Source of the DNA: Pseudomonas sp. CHM02 | Lineage (GTDB): Bacteria; Pseudomonadota; Gammaproteobacteria; Pseudomonadales; Pseudomonadaceae | Direction: 5' to 3' | Assembly (NCBI RefSeq): GCF_000612585.1 | Contig: NZ_JFCA01000031.1 | Location: 1 to 64,000 of the forward strand | Length of the DNA stretch: 64,000 nucleotides | Shown: positions 1-8,635 of the stretch, one piece after another | How the letters are laid out: the number at the start of each line of letters is the position of its first letter | Position numbering within the stretch: position 1 is the first letter of the stretch | Notes under the pieces: model-generated | What the model was told of the DNA's origin: nothing | What the model saw: only the letters and a program-made list of their open reading frames with translations | The model's database searches: none | Translations under genes and position numbers: made by a program

Positions 1-12
1 CGGCTTGTGCAA

Positions 13-228
13 TCACAACTTGGCGATCGACACCTCGGTGGACTTCACGAAGGCAATCACTTCGCTGCCAATCACCAGTTCCAGCTCTTTGACCGAACGG
101 GTGGTGATCACGGACGTGACGATACCGGATGCAGTCTGCACATCGATTTCCGACAGCACGTCGCCTTCGACGATTTCCTTGATGGTGCCTTTGAACTGGT
201 TACGCACGTTGATGGCTTTAATAGTCAT
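13..228 (-). CDS. ssuF: TOBE-domain molybdopterin-binding-like protein (SsuF-like)
   Basis: This 71-residue protein is a single Mop/TOBE domain (start MTIKAINVRNQFKGTIKEI), the fold that binds molybdate or molybdopterin in small cytoplasmic proteins. It begins 28 bases after the ssuB stop on the same strand, so it is the last gene seen of the ssuEADCB operon. The same arrangement is known as ssuF in Pseudomonas putida, where it is needed for growth on sulfonates although its biochemical role is unclear. The name rests on context; the domain call rests on sequence. Nothing in the gene looks damaged. Confidence 0.8.
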   Translation of the reverse strand: MTIKAINVRNQFKGTIKEIVEGDVLSEIDVQTASGIVTSVITTRSVKELELVIGSEVIAFVKSTEVSIAKL

Positions 229-256
229 GTTGTTCTTCCTTCATGGGACAAGTGAG

Positions 257-1063
257 TTATTGAGCCCAACGCAATTGCGTAGGCAGCGGTGAAACAGGTT
301 CGGGTTCCGGCGGTGTGCCGGGCAACGACAGCACACGGTTGAGCACTTCGGCTTCCAGCGCGGCCAGGCGATGTGAGCCCCGGGCGCGTGGGCGCGGCAG
401 GTCGACGATCAGGTCGAGGCCGATTTCGCCGTCTTCGATCAGGATGACGCGGTCGGCAATCGCCACGGCTTCGCTGACATCGTGGGTTACCAGCAACACG
501 GTGAAGCCGTGCTTCTGCCACAGGTTTTCGATCAGTTGCTGCATCTCGATGCGGGTCAGGGCATCCAGTGCGCCCAACGGCTCATCCAGCAGCAGCAAGC
601 GCGGTTGGTGGATCAGCGCACGGGCCAGGGCCACGCGTTGCTTCTGCCCACCGGACAGCGCCGCCGGCCATTCATTGGCACGCTCAGCCAGGCCGACCGC
701 TTCCAGGGCTTCCAACGCTTTGGGGCGCCAGTTGCCTTTAAGGCCCAGGCCGACGTTGTCGATGATCTTTTTCCACGGCAGCAAGCGCGCTTCCTGGAAC
801 ATCAGCCGCGTGTCTTCAATCGCTTCGCTCAGCGGTGCAGAACCGGCCAGCAGCTCACCGCCGCTGGCTTTGTCCAGGCCGGCCAGCAGGCGTAGCAAGG
901 TACTTTTACCGCAACCACTGCGACCGACCACCGCGACGAATTGGCCGGCGGGGATATGCAGGTCGATTTCCTTGAGCACTTCGCGTGCGCCAAAGGCCTT
1001 GCGCAACTTGCGTACTGCGAGGGGAATGCCCTTGAGCAGGCGCGGGGGTTGTTGAGCTGTCAT
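257..1063 (-). CDS. ssuB: Aliphatic sulfonate ABC transporter, ATP-binding protein
   Basis: This 268-residue ABC ATPase powers sulfonate import with SsuA and SsuC. The Walker A motif GRSGCGKST lies at residues 47-55, the signature LSGGQ at 136-140, Walker B ending LLLLDEP at about 156-162, and the switch histidine at H194 in VTHD. The length fits the SsuB/TauB/NitT group. Its ATG overlaps the ssuC stop by four bases (ATGA), which points to translational coupling. Position between ssuC and the Mop gene matches a sulfonate rather than a taurine or nitrate transporter. Confidence 0.92.
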   Translation of the reverse strand: MTAQQPPRLLKGIPLAVRKLRKAFGAREVLKEIDLHIPAGQFVAVVGRSGCGKSTLLRLLAGLDKASGGELLAGSAPLSEAIEDTRLMFQEARLLPWKKIIDNVGLGLKGNWRPKALEALEAVGLAERANEWPAALSGGQKQRVALARALIHQPRLLLLDEPLGALDALTRIEMQQLIENLWQKHGFTVLLVTHDVSEAVAIADRVILIEDGEIGLDLIVDLPRPRARGSHRLAALEAEVLNRVLSLPGTPPEPEPVSPLPTQLRWAQ

Positions 1064-1848
1064 GCCGCACCTCCCTTATGCACTTGATACGCCGGGTGCC
1101 AACGCAGCCACACACGCTCCAGGCCGCGAGCGGCCAGGTCAGCAAGCTTGCCGAGGATGGCGTACATGACGATGGCCAATACCACCACGTCGGTTTGCAG
1201 GAATTCACGGGCGTTCATCGCCAGGTAGCCAATGCCCGAGCTGGCGGAGATGGTTTCCGCCACGATCAGCGTCAGCCACATGAAGCCCAAGGCAAAGCGC
1301 ACGCCCACCAGGATCGACGGCAGCGCGCCCGGCAGGATCACCTGGCGGAACAGGCTGAACCCGGACAAGCCATAGCTGCGGGACATTTCCACCAGCGCCG
1401 GGTCGACGTTGCGAATGCCGTGATAGGTGTTGAGGTAGATCGGGAACAGCGTGCCAAGGGCGACCAGGAAAATCTTCGCGGTTTCGTCAATGCCGAACCA
1501 CAGGATCACCAGCGGGATCAGCGCCAAATGCGGCACGTTACGGATCATCTGCACCGAGCTGTCCAGCAGGCGCTCGCCCCACTTCGACAAGCCGGTGATA
1601 AAGCCCAGGGCCAGGCCGATGCTGCCGCCGATCAGGAAGCCCAGGCCGGCACGCCAGCCGCTGATGGCCAGGTGGGTCCAGATTTCGCCGCTGGCGACCA
1701 GGTTGACGCCGGCTTCAATCACGGCGCTGGGAGCCGGCAGGATACGGGTCGACAACCAGCCCGCCGACACCGACAACTGCCACACCGCCAGCAATAGAAT
1801 CGGCAGTACCCAGGGCGCCACACGGTGGCTCAGTTTTTCATAGTTCAT
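1060..1848 (-). CDS. ssuC: Aliphatic sulfonate ABC transporter, permease
   Basis: This is a 262-residue inner-membrane permease of the BPD_transp_1 (NitT/TauT) group, with about six hydrophobic segments and a cytoplasmic coupling-loop region near EMSRSYGLSGFSLFRQVILP. It forms the channel for alkanesulfonates delivered by SsuA and couples to SsuB. The gene starts nine bases after the ssuD stop and overlaps ssuB by four bases, so it is read as part of one polycistronic message. Length and order are normal for the family. Confidence 0.92.
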   Translation of the reverse strand: MNYEKLSHRVAPWVLPILLLAVWQLSVSAGWLSTRILPAPSAVIEAGVNLVASGEIWTHLAISGWRAGLGFLIGGSIGLALGFITGLSKWGERLLDSSVQMIRNVPHLALIPLVILWFGIDETAKIFLVALGTLFPIYLNTYHGIRNVDPALVEMSRSYGLSGFSLFRQVILPGALPSILVGVRFALGFMWLTLIVAETISASSGIGYLAMNAREFLQTDVVVLAIVMYAILGKLADLAARGLERVWLRWHPAYQVHKGGAA

Positions 1849-1857
1849 GGCGCTGCC

Positions 1858-3006
1858 TCAGCTCTGTGACGCAGCTTTGGGAAGGATGTCGTTGGCGACC
1901 ATTTCGCCGAACGGGCTCACGTAGCCGGCGCTTTTCGGCAGCTCGGGACGTTCGATATCCAGGTGGGGGAACAGCAGCTCAGCGACACGATACGACTCTT
2001 CCAGGTGTGGATAACCGGAGAAGATAAACGTGTCGATGCCCAGCGCTGCGTATTCCTTCACGCGTTCCGCCACGGTGGGGCCATCGCCCACCAGCGCGGT
2101 GCCCGCACCGCCACGCACCAGGCCGACGCCGGCCCACAGGTTGGGGCTGACTTCGAGGTTGTCGCGGTTGCCACCATGCAAGGCCGCCATGCGTTGCTGG
2201 CCGACGGAATCGAAACGCGCCAGGGAGGCCTGGGCACGGGCGATGGTGTCGTCGTCCAGGTGAGAGATCAGTTTGTCGGCGGCTTTCCACGCCTCTTCGT
2301 TGGTTTCACGCACGATCACATGCAGGCGAATGCCGAAGCGCACGGTGCGACCCAGCTTCGCGGCCTTGGCCCGTACCTGTTCGATTTTTTCCGCGACAGC
2401 CGCTGGCGGCTCGCCCCAGGTCAGCACCATTTCTACCTGTTCGGCTGCCAGGTCCTGGGCCGCTTCGGAAGAGCCACCAAAGTACAGCGGCGGACGCGGT
2501 TGCTGGATCGGCGGGTAAAGCAGCTTGGCGCCTTTGACACTGATGTGTTCGCCGTCGTAATCCACGGTTTCGCCTTCCAGCACACGACGCCAGATGCGGG
2601 TGAATTCCACCGAGGCCTGGTAGCGCTCTTCGTGGCTGAGGAACAAGCCATCGCCGGCCAATTCTTCCGGGTCACCGCCAGTCACCAGGTTGAACAACGC
2701 ACGGCCACCGGACAGTCGGTCCAGGGTCGCGGCCTGACGCGCAGCCACTGTCGGGGAAATGATCCCGGGGCGCAGCGCGACAAGGAATTTCAAGCGCTGG
2801 GTCACGGGGATCAGCGAAGCCGCCACCAGCCACGAATCTTCGCAGGAGCGTCCGGTAGGGATCAGCACCCCGCCGAAACCCAGGCGGTCAGCGGCCTGGG
2901 CCACTTGCTGCAGATAACCGTGATCAACGGCGCGAGCGCCTTCGGCGGTGCCAAGGTAATGGCCGTCGCCGTGGGTAGGCAGGAACCAGAAAATATTGAG
3001 GCTCAT
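1858..3006 (-). CDS. ssuD: FMNH2-dependent alkanesulfonate monooxygenase
   Basis: This 382-residue bacterial luciferase-like flavoprotein oxygenates C-S bonds of alkanesulfonates, releasing sulfite and an aldehyde. Residues known from E. coli SsuD are all visible with a one-residue offset: C55 in RSCEDSW, R227 and H229 in FGIRLHV, and Y332 in SGYPHLEES. The reduced FMN would come from SsuE, encoded two genes upstream. It lies 25 bases downstream of ssuA and nine bases before ssuC. Length and motifs are those of a complete enzyme acting in the cytoplasm during sulfate starvation. Confidence 0.95.
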   Translation of the reverse strand: MSLNIFWFLPTHGDGHYLGTAEGARAVDHGYLQQVAQAADRLGFGGVLIPTGRSCEDSWLVAASLIPVTQRLKFLVALRPGIISPTVAARQAATLDRLSGGRALFNLVTGGDPEELAGDGLFLSHEERYQASVEFTRIWRRVLEGETVDYDGEHISVKGAKLLYPPIQQPRPPLYFGGSSEAAQDLAAEQVEMVLTWGEPPAAVAEKIEQVRAKAAKLGRTVRFGIRLHVIVRETNEEAWKAADKLISHLDDDTIARAQASLARFDSVGQQRMAALHGGNRDNLEVSPNLWAGVGLVRGGAGTALVGDGPTVAERVKEYAALGIDTFIFSGYPHLEESYRVAELLFPHLDIERPELPKSAGYVSPFGEMVANDILPKAASQS

Positions 3007-3031
3007 GGAGTTGTCTCCTGAAGAAGTCGGA

Positions 3032-4000
3032 TTACGGCGCTTTGGCCACGGCGGCAGGTGGCGTCCAGATCACGTCCTTGATGTTCAAGGGTTTGGGGAT
3101 CAATTTGAGTTGGTAGAAGCTGTCGGCAATCTTCTGCTGGGCGGCGACCACTTCAGGGGTCAGGAACAGTGCGCCGTAGCCCTGGCGTTTCACCGAGGTC
3201 AGGGTGATGTCTGTCGGCAGGCCCAACAGCGGAGCCACTTGTTCGGTCACTTCCTGTGGGTTGGCCTTGGACCATTCGCCCACGGCGCGCACTTCTTCGA
3301 TCAGGGCCTTGACCACTTCAGGGTGTTTTTCGGCGTAAGGCTTGGTCGCCAGGTAGAACTGGTGGTTGTCGGCGATGCCGGTACCGTCACGCAGGGTGCG
3401 GGCTTGCAGTTGTTTCTCGGCAGCGGCCTGGTACGGGTCCCAGATTACCCAGGCGTCCACGCTGCCACGCTCGAAGGCGGCACGGGCGTCGGCAGGCGGC
3501 AGGAACACGGTCTGCACGTCGGTGTATTTCAGGCCGGCATCCTCCAGGGCACGCACCAGCAGGTAGTGCACGTTGGAACCTTTGTTGAGCACGACTTTCT
3601 TGCCCTTGAGTTCGGCCACGGACTTGATCGACGAATCTTTCGGCACCAGGATCGCTTCGCTGGTCGGCGCTGGCGGCTCGTAGGCTACGTAGACCAGATC
3701 GGCACCGGCTGCCTGGGCGAAGACCGGTGGAGTTTCGCCGGTCACGCCGAAGTCGATGGAACCGACGTTCAGGCCTTCAAGCAGTTGCGGGCCGCCAGGG
3801 AACTCGGTCCATTGGACGTTGACGCCCTGGGCCGCCAGGCGTTTTTCCAGGGTGCCCTTGGCCTTGAGCAGCACCAGCGTGCCGTACTTCTGATAACCGA
3901 TACGCAGGGTCTCGGCGGCTTGAGCTTGAACTATGGCGCCGAAGGACACAGCCGCAGCAAACAGTGCGACCAGACCACGACGCAAGATGACAGTGCGCAT
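3032..4000 (-). CDS. ssuA: Sulfonate ABC transporter, periplasmic binding protein
   Basis: This is a 322-residue NMT1/SBP_bac-type solute-binding protein. A clear Sec signal peptide (MRTVILRRGLVALFAAAVSF, cleavage near AQA-AE) sends it to the periplasm, where it would bind aliphatic sulfonates and hand them to SsuC. The mature part starts with TLRIGYQKYGTLVLL, typical of SsuA. It follows ssuE after a 94-base gap and precedes ssuD. The specificity call comes from the operon, because taurine and sulfonate binders are close relatives. Confidence 0.92.
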   Translation of the reverse strand: MRTVILRRGLVALFAAAVSFGAIVQAQAAETLRIGYQKYGTLVLLKAKGTLEKRLAAQGVNVQWTEFPGGPQLLEGLNVGSIDFGVTGETPPVFAQAAGADLVYVAYEPPAPTSEAILVPKDSSIKSVAELKGKKVVLNKGSNVHYLLVRALEDAGLKYTDVQTVFLPPADARAAFERGSVDAWVIWDPYQAAAEKQLQARTLRDGTGIADNHQFYLATKPYAEKHPEVVKALIEEVRAVGEWSKANPQEVTEQVAPLLGLPTDITLTSVKRQGYGALFLTPEVVAAQQKIADSFYQLKLIPKPLNIKDVIWTPPAAVAKAP

Positions 4001-4094
4001 GGCGCTCTCTCCAAATAATGCGATGAGGGGGTTGGCTGCACCTGCTTGGCCGTTGGCGGCTGAGTAAGGTGAGTACTACAAAATCCGGTAAGGC

Positions 4095-4688
4095 TCAGAT
4101 GCTCCAGCGAGCACTCAACAAACGTTCATTCAACACATGAGGGTCCAGCGGTTTCGGGCGACGGGCCATGGCGCCGTAAAGCGTTTCCAGGGCCTCGTGC
4201 AGACGGTGTTCGAGCACCGGCACCAGTTGTGCCTGGGCGCTGCCTTCGCCGTAAGCGATCTGGCTGTCTTCGGCAAAGATGCCGTGCAGCAATTCCTGGG
4301 CTTTGAGCGCCGACAGCACCGGCTTCAAGGCGTAGTCCACCGCCAGCATGTGGGCGATGCTGCCGCCGGTCGCCATCGGCAACACGATCTTGTGGGCCAG
4401 GGCGCGCTCGGGCAGCAGGTCCAGCACTGTCTTCAGCGCGCCGGAGAACGACGCCTTGTACACCGGCGTGGCGATCACCAGGCCATCGGCGTTAGCCACT
4501 TGTTGCAGCAGGTCGATGACCTTGGGGCTGTCGAAGCGCGCGTGCAGCAAGTCCTCCGCCGGGAAGTCCCGTATCTGGTAACTCACCACTTCTACGCCTT
4601 TGTCTTGCAACCACTGACGGGTTTTATCCAGCAACACCCCGGAGCGGGAACGCTGGCTGGGACTGCCTCCAAGTGTTACGACCAACAT
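4095..4688 (-). CDS. ssuE: NADPH-dependent FMN reductase
   Basis: This 197-residue flavodoxin-like reductase reduces FMN with NADPH and supplies FMNH2 to the monooxygenase SsuD. The N-terminal phosphate-binding loop reads GGSPSQRSRSG and a second flavin-contacting stretch reads ATPVYKASFSG. It is the first gene of the ssu operon, so the promoter lies in the AT-rich region just upstream, which also carries the motif at 4799-4812. The length equals that of E. coli and P. putida SsuE. Confidence 0.93.
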   Translation of the reverse strand: MLVVTLGGSPSQRSRSGVLLDKTRQWLQDKGVEVVSYQIRDFPAEDLLHARFDSPKVIDLLQQVANADGLVIATPVYKASFSGALKTVLDLLPERALAHKIVLPMATGGSIAHMLAVDYALKPVLSALKAQELLHGIFAEDSQIAYGEGSAQAQLVPVLEHRLHEALETLYGAMARRPKPLDPHVLNERLLSARWSI

Positions 4689-4798
4689 GCAGGAATTCCT
4701 TGAGCAGGTGTCGGCGGTTCGCTGTGTGGCGATGGCGCCAAGATGGAACAGACCTTATCAGCAGATTTATATATCTTTAAATCTTATTTTTTCATGTG

Positions 4799-4812
4799 TT
4801 TATTCTTTAAAT
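4799..4812. promoter_or_regulatory. AT-rich motif upstream of ssuE
   Basis: The + strand reads TTTATTCTTTAAAT, whose reverse complement ATTTAAAGAATAAA is nearly the motif at 5673-5688 before lsfA and shares TTTAAAGAATAA exactly with 42992-43004 before the TonB receptor. It lies 111-124 bases upstream of the ssuE start in an AT-rich stretch. A sulfur-starvation regulator site is a guess from shared context; the regulator is unknown. Confidence 0.35.
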
Positions 4813-4840
4813 GCATATGAGAGCGATCAAATCCCAGGCG

Positions 4841-4864
4841 AAAAAAAAGGCCGTGAAAACGGCC
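4841..4864 (-). terminator. Rho-independent terminator, probably of lsfA
   Basis: On the reverse strand the stem GGCCGT and ACGGCC flanks a four-base TTTC loop and is followed by eight T residues. It lies beyond lsfA, with the REP palindrome at 4903-4967 between them, and before the ssuE promoter region, so it would separate lsfA transcription from the ssu operon. Confidence 0.7.
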
Positions 4865-4902
4865 TGAAAACCCCTGCTATGTGATTCGTCAGAACTATCG
4901 CC

Positions 4903-4967
4903 ATCGCCGGCAAGCCGGCTCCTACAATTGGAATGTGATCACCTGTAGGAGCCGGCTTGCCGGCGAT
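4903..4967. repeat. REP doublet (REPIN-like inverted repeat)
   Basis: Two 24-base arms, 4903-4926 (core CCGGCAAGCCGGCTCC) and 4944-4967, are perfect inverted copies separated by 17 bases. The arms match the GTAGGAGCCGGCTTGCCGGC REP class of fluorescent pseudomonads. It lies 14 bases beyond the lsfA stop. Confidence 0.85.
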
Positions 4968-4980
4968 AGCGACATCAGCA

Positions 4981-5619
4981 TCAACGGTTGGGCTGAGGGG
5001 TGAGCCGCAGGTACGGCTTCACCGCCCGGTAACCCTTCGGAAAGCGTTTCTTGATCTCGTCCTCATCCTTGAGCGACGGCACGATCACCACCTCGTCACC
5101 GTCCTGCCAGTTGGCGGGCGTGGCGACCTTGTAGTTATCGGTCAACTGCAGCGAGTCGATGACCCGCAGGATTTCGTGAAAGTTGCGCCCGGTGCTGGCC
5201 GGGTAGGTGATGGTCAGGCGGATCTTCTTGTTCGGGTCGATCACAAACAAGGAACGCACGGTGAGGGTGTCACTGGCGTTGGGGTGGATCAGGTCATACA
5301 GGTCAGACACCTTGCGATCGGCGTCGGCCAGGATCGGGAAGTTGACGAGGGTGTTCTGGGTTTCATTGATGTCTTCGATCCACTTGTGGTGCGAGTCCAC
5401 CGGGTCTACCGACAGTGCGATGGCCTTGACGCCACGCTTGGCGAATTCGTCCTTGAGCTTGGCAGTGAAGCCCAGCTCGGTGGTGCACACCGGGGTGAAG
5501 TCCGCCGGGTGGGAAAACAACACACCCCAGCTATCGCCCAGCCATTCGTGGAAACGAATCTTGCCGGCGCTGGAATCCTGTTCGAAGTCGGGGGCGATAT
5601 CGCCCAGTCTTAGGCTCAT
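4981..5619 (-). CDS. lsfA: 1-Cys peroxiredoxin LsfA
   Basis: This 212-residue Prx6-type peroxiredoxin reduces peroxides with one catalytic cysteine, C45 in PADFTPVCTTELG; I see no other cysteine, so it is a true 1-Cys enzyme. A C-terminal extension typical of the Prx6 group is present. In P. putida the LsfA homologue is induced by sulfate limitation and sits beside ssu genes, as here. It is transcribed alone on the reverse strand, with the motif at 5673-5688 in its promoter region and a terminator at 4841-4864. Confidence 0.92.
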   Translation of the reverse strand: MSLRLGDIAPDFEQDSSAGKIRFHEWLGDSWGVLFSHPADFTPVCTTELGFTAKLKDEFAKRGVKAIALSVDPVDSHHKWIEDINETQNTLVNFPILADADRKVSDLYDLIHPNASDTLTVRSLFVIDPNKKIRLTITYPASTGRNFHEILRVIDSLQLTDNYKVATPANWQDGDEVVIVPSLKDEDEIKKRFPKGYRAVKPYLRLTPQPNR

Positions 5620-5672
5620 GGTGTGGCTCCTGGTGAGTGCTTATGGAGCCCACTGTGCATGCATTGTGGATT

Positions 5673-5688
5673 ATTTAAAAAGAATAAA
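5673..5688. promoter_or_regulatory. AT-rich motif upstream of lsfA
   Basis: ATTTAAAAAGAATAAA lies 54-69 bases upstream of the lsfA start. It equals the ssuE-associated sequence ATTTAAAGAATAAA apart from two extra A residues. This could be a shared regulatory site for sulfur starvation; the protein that binds is not identified. Confidence 0.35.
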
Positions 5689-5854
5689 TATCGATTTATC
5701 TAGACGATAAAGGAATATTAAAAATCTGTTCATTGGACGCGGACAAAGGCGAGGAGCAACATCGCTTCCAAGGTTCGAGAAGGCCTTGAGACGCTGTACA
5801 CAGAGGGGTTCAGGAAGGGCTTGCGGGGGTTTGGCCCGACTTGAAAGCAAGACA

Positions 5855-5881
5855 CCTTGCCCGGCGTCGCGCCGGGCAAGG
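5855..5881 (-). terminator. Hairpin downstream of the OprD-family gene
   Basis: Arms CCTTGCCCGGCG and CGCCGGGCAAGG form a perfect 12-base-pair stem with a three-base loop, 30 bases after the porin stop on the reverse strand. The following T-rich tract is weak (GTGTCTTGCTTT), so it may act as a terminator or as a 3' end stabiliser. Confidence 0.6.
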
Positions 5882-5910
5882 CTTTACACACTTACAACCG
5901 CTTCACGCTA

Positions 5911-7266
5911 CTAGAACAGTGGCAGCGAGTAGCTGACGATCAGACGGTTTTCGTCCTGGGAACGGGTGTTCGCCAGATCGGTACGCCACATAGCGTTTTT
6001 CCAGGCGAAGCCGAGGTTTTTCAGCGGGCCTTCTGGAATCACGTAGGCAACGGTGATGTCGCGTTCCCACTCGGACTGGCCGGTGGTTTCAGCACGACCA
6101 GCGTTGTTGGCGATGGTGTCGATGTCGGTACCCTTGAGGTAGACAACACCGGCCGTCAGGCCAGGTACGCCAACCTTGGCGAAGTCGTAGGCGTAACGTG
6201 CTTGCCAGGTGCGCTCGCCGGCACGGGCGAACTTCTGGATTTGCATGTCGGTCGTGATGTAAGCCGACGAGCCATCACCCTGGTTCAACCAAGGGAAGTC
6301 GCTGCTGCCATTGCTGACTTGGTAACCACCACCGAAGGTGTGACCGCCAACGGTGTACAGGAACAAGCCGCTGTACAGGTTGTTGTCGACCTTGCCTTTA
6401 CCGGCGTTGAAATTGTTGTAGTTACCGCTGGAGAAGTAAGCAGCGGTGTCGCTGTTCTTACCGTCGTCAGAGCTGTTGAAATAACGCAGGTCAGACTTCA
6501 ATACGCCCGGGCCGATTGCCCAGTTGTGGGTCAGACCCAGGAAGTGCTGCTTGTAGAAGTCTTCCAGATTGCCGTAGTAGTACTGGGCAGTCAGGTCTTT
6601 GGTCAGTTTGTAGTCACCACCAGCGTAGTAGAACTTGTTCGAGAACTTGCCAGCGTTGTAGTTCGAGCCACCGTTGGCACCGCCGATCGACAGGTTTTCG
6701 TTGTTGCTGGAGTTACGGCCCTTGGCTTTTTCGATCTGGCCGGCAACCAGCGTCAAATCCTTGATGTCGTTGGTAGTGATCTGGCCACCCTGGAAGGTTT
6801 GCGGCAGCATACGACCATCGTTGGTCACGATAACTGGCAGCTTAGGCTGCAGGGTGCCCAGCTTCAGTTCGGTTTGGGAGATTTTGACCTTACCGGTTAC
6901 GCCCAGGCTCGCGAAATCGTTGACCGCGCGGTTGCCGTCGCTCGGGAACACAGTACCGCCGGACGAAGTGCCGGTGATGTTACCGCTGGTGCCACGGCCA
7001 GAATCGAGACGCACGCCGTACAGGCCGATTGCGTCAACGCCGAACTGAACGGTGCCTTGGGTATAGCCCGAAATGAAGCGCAGATCGAAGCCTTGGCCCC
7101 ACTCTTCGTTCTTGGACGGCTTTGCAGCGCCATCACGGTTATCGGTGTTGATGTAAAAGTTACGCAGCCCCAGTGTTGCCTTGCTGTCTTCGATGAAACC
7201 GGCGGAGTTTGCCTGTTGGGCAATCGCAGCTACAGCCACGGCCAACGCCAATGTTGACTTCTTCAT
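5911..7266 (-). CDS. OprD-family outer-membrane porin
   Basis: This 451-residue porin has a signal peptide (MKKSTLALAVAVAAIAQQ, cleavage near ANS-A) and alternating beta-strand sequence that ends in phenylalanine (SYSLPLF), the usual signal for outer-membrane insertion. OprD-family proteins form 18-strand barrels that pass amino acids, aromatic acids or other small organics. Its place between lsfA and tauA resembles the porin next to lsfA in P. putida, which suggests a role in sulfonate or sulfate-ester entry, but the substrate cannot be read from sequence. It is transcribed alone and diverges from tauA. Confidence 0.88.
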   Translation of the reverse strand: MKKSTLALAVAVAAIAQQANSAGFIEDSKATLGLRNFYINTDNRDGAAKPSKNEEWGQGFDLRFISGYTQGTVQFGVDAIGLYGVRLDSGRGTSGNITGTSSGGTVFPSDGNRAVNDFASLGVTGKVKISQTELKLGTLQPKLPVIVTNDGRMLPQTFQGGQITTNDIKDLTLVAGQIEKAKGRNSSNNENLSIGGANGGSNYNAGKFSNKFYYAGGDYKLTKDLTAQYYYGNLEDFYKQHFLGLTHNWAIGPGVLKSDLRYFNSSDDGKNSDTAAYFSSGNYNNFNAGKGKVDNNLYSGLFLYTVGGHTFGGGYQVSNGSSDFPWLNQGDGSSAYITTDMQIQKFARAGERTWQARYAYDFAKVGVPGLTAGVVYLKGTDIDTIANNAGRAETTGQSEWERDITVAYVIPEGPLKNLGFAWKNAMWRTDLANTRSQDENRLIVSYSLPLF

Positions 7267-7636
7267 GTACCGCTCCTCTCATTTCTAATTTTTGTATTTC
7301 TTTGGTCTCGGGTCTGACGCCCTCGATCCACAGATGCGCGATTAGCGCCAGATAGTGACTACCAAGTCAATCGTAACCTTGTATGTCTACTACCTTCGTC
7401 TAATCGCAGTTGATTTGGTCCCTGCAGGGTAATGAGTTTTTCATACACCCAAAAAGAATTGTTTCATTCTTTTTCATACGATTCGGGAATAAGGCTTTCC
7501 ATGACGCGGACAAGTCAGGGTAGACGAACCGCTCCATAAGCTAATTCCTAAAGGGTATTTGTTGGCGCTTTTTTAGATCGTTTAGTGTGGCCGTACTGTT
7601 GCATACGTCACCCACGATCAAAAAGGCGACGCCATC
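7267..7636. other. Divergent intergenic region between porin gene and tauA
   Basis: This 370-base stretch contains no convincing gene. It must hold the promoters of both divergent genes. It is AT-rich near 7430-7560 and contains the perfect inverted repeat at 7451-7474. Short reading frames here lack a ribosome binding site and start in the tauA leader. Confidence 0.7.
7451..7474. promoter_or_regulatory. Perfect 9-bp inverted repeat upstream of tauA
   Basis: AAAAAGAAT and ATTCTTTTT flank a six-base spacer, 163-186 bases upstream of the tauA start. The half-site resembles the AAAGAATAA element near ssuE and lsfA. It could be an operator for a dimeric regulator; that function is inferred. Confidence 0.4.
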
Positions 7637-8623
7637 ATGGCCAAACGCACATCCTCCCGTCAATTTGTTACAGTTTTTGTGTCACTAATACTTTCTTTTG
7701 GTGTCAAAGCGGCCGATTTAACCGTCGGTTACCAGACCGGCATCGATCCCAGCAAAGTCCCACAGGCCGACGGCCTCTATGAGAAAGCCATTGGCGAGAA
7801 AATCGCCTGGCGCCGGTTCAACAGTGGGCCGGAAGTCGTCACCGCCATCGCCTCCGGCGACGTGCAAATCGGCAACCTCGGCTCCAGCCCCCTCGCCGCA
7901 GCGGCTTCGCGCAATCTCCCCATCGTCGCGTTCATCGTATCGGCCCAGATCAATACTTCTGAAGCATTGGTGGTGCGTAACGGCAGCCACATTGACACCC
8001 CCCAGGATCTGATCGGCAAAACCATCGCCACACCGTTTGTCTCAACCTCTCATTACAGCCTGCTGGGCGCGCTGAAGCACTGGGGCCTGGACACCAAGCA
8101 AGTCAAAGTGGTGAACCTGCAACCGGCCGAAATTGCCGCCGCGTGGAAACGTGGCGATATCGACGGTGCATTCGTGTGGTCACCGGCCCTGGGCGAAATC
8201 CGCAAGACCGGCAAGACCCTGACAGACGCGGCCCAGGTGGGTCAGTGGGGCGCGCCGACGTTCGAAGTGTGGGTAGCGCGCAAGGACTTTGCGGAAAAAC
8301 ATCCTGACGTAGTGGCCAAGTTTTCCAAGGTCACGCTGGATTCGTTTGCCGACTATGCGGCCCATAAAGACCAGTGGACGGTGGACTCCGAGCCGGTACA
8401 GAAAATCGCCAAATTGACAGGTTCAAATGCTGCCGACATTCCTGAACTGTTGGCCGGCACCACGTTCCCCGATGCCCAGGCACAGCAAACCGACGCGCTG
8501 CTCAAAGGCGGCACGGCGAAGGCGATTGGGGAGACGGCGAAGTTCTTGAAGGAGCAAGGCAAGGTCGAGGCGGTGCTGCCGGACTATTCGGCCTATGTGA
8601 CCGACAAATTCGTCAAGCCCTAG
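7637..8623 (+). CDS. tauA: Taurine-binding periplasmic protein (orphan TauA)
   Basis: This 328-residue binding protein closely resembles E. coli TauA along its length, with shared stretches such as SGDVQIGNLGSSPLA, STSHYSLLGALKHWG and VGQWGAPTFEVWV. A signal peptide (cleavage near VKA-AD) directs it to the periplasm. TauA normally works with TauB, TauC and the dioxygenase TauD, but none follows: a REP doublet and the convergent argA gene come next. It may use an unlinked transporter such as SsuBC, or be a remnant of a lost operon. The gene itself looks intact. Confidence 0.9.
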   Translation: MAKRTSSRQFVTVFVSLILSFGVKAADLTVGYQTGIDPSKVPQADGLYEKAIGEKIAWRRFNSGPEVVTAIASGDVQIGNLGSSPLAAAASRNLPIVAFIVSAQINTSEALVVRNGSHIDTPQDLIGKTIATPFVSTSHYSLLGALKHWGLDTKQVKVVNLQPAEIAAAWKRGDIDGAFVWSPALGEIRKTGKTLTDAAQVGQWGAPTFEVWVARKDFAEKHPDVVAKFSKVTLDSFADYAAHKDQWTVDSEPVQKIAKLTGSNAADIPELLAGTTFPDAQAQQTDALLKGGTAKAIGETAKFLKEQGKVEAVLPDYSAYVTDKFVKP

Positions 8624-8635
8624 AACAACGCCCAC

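Noticed and set aside
4687..4884. Forward 65-codon frame upstream of ssuE
   Set aside because: It lies in the promoter region, has no ribosome binding site and ends in a terminator hairpin.
5857..7257. Long forward open frame of 466 codons over the porin gene
   Set aside because: It runs exactly antisense to a well-supported OprD-family gene with signal peptide and terminal phenylalanine; it is a high-GC shadow.
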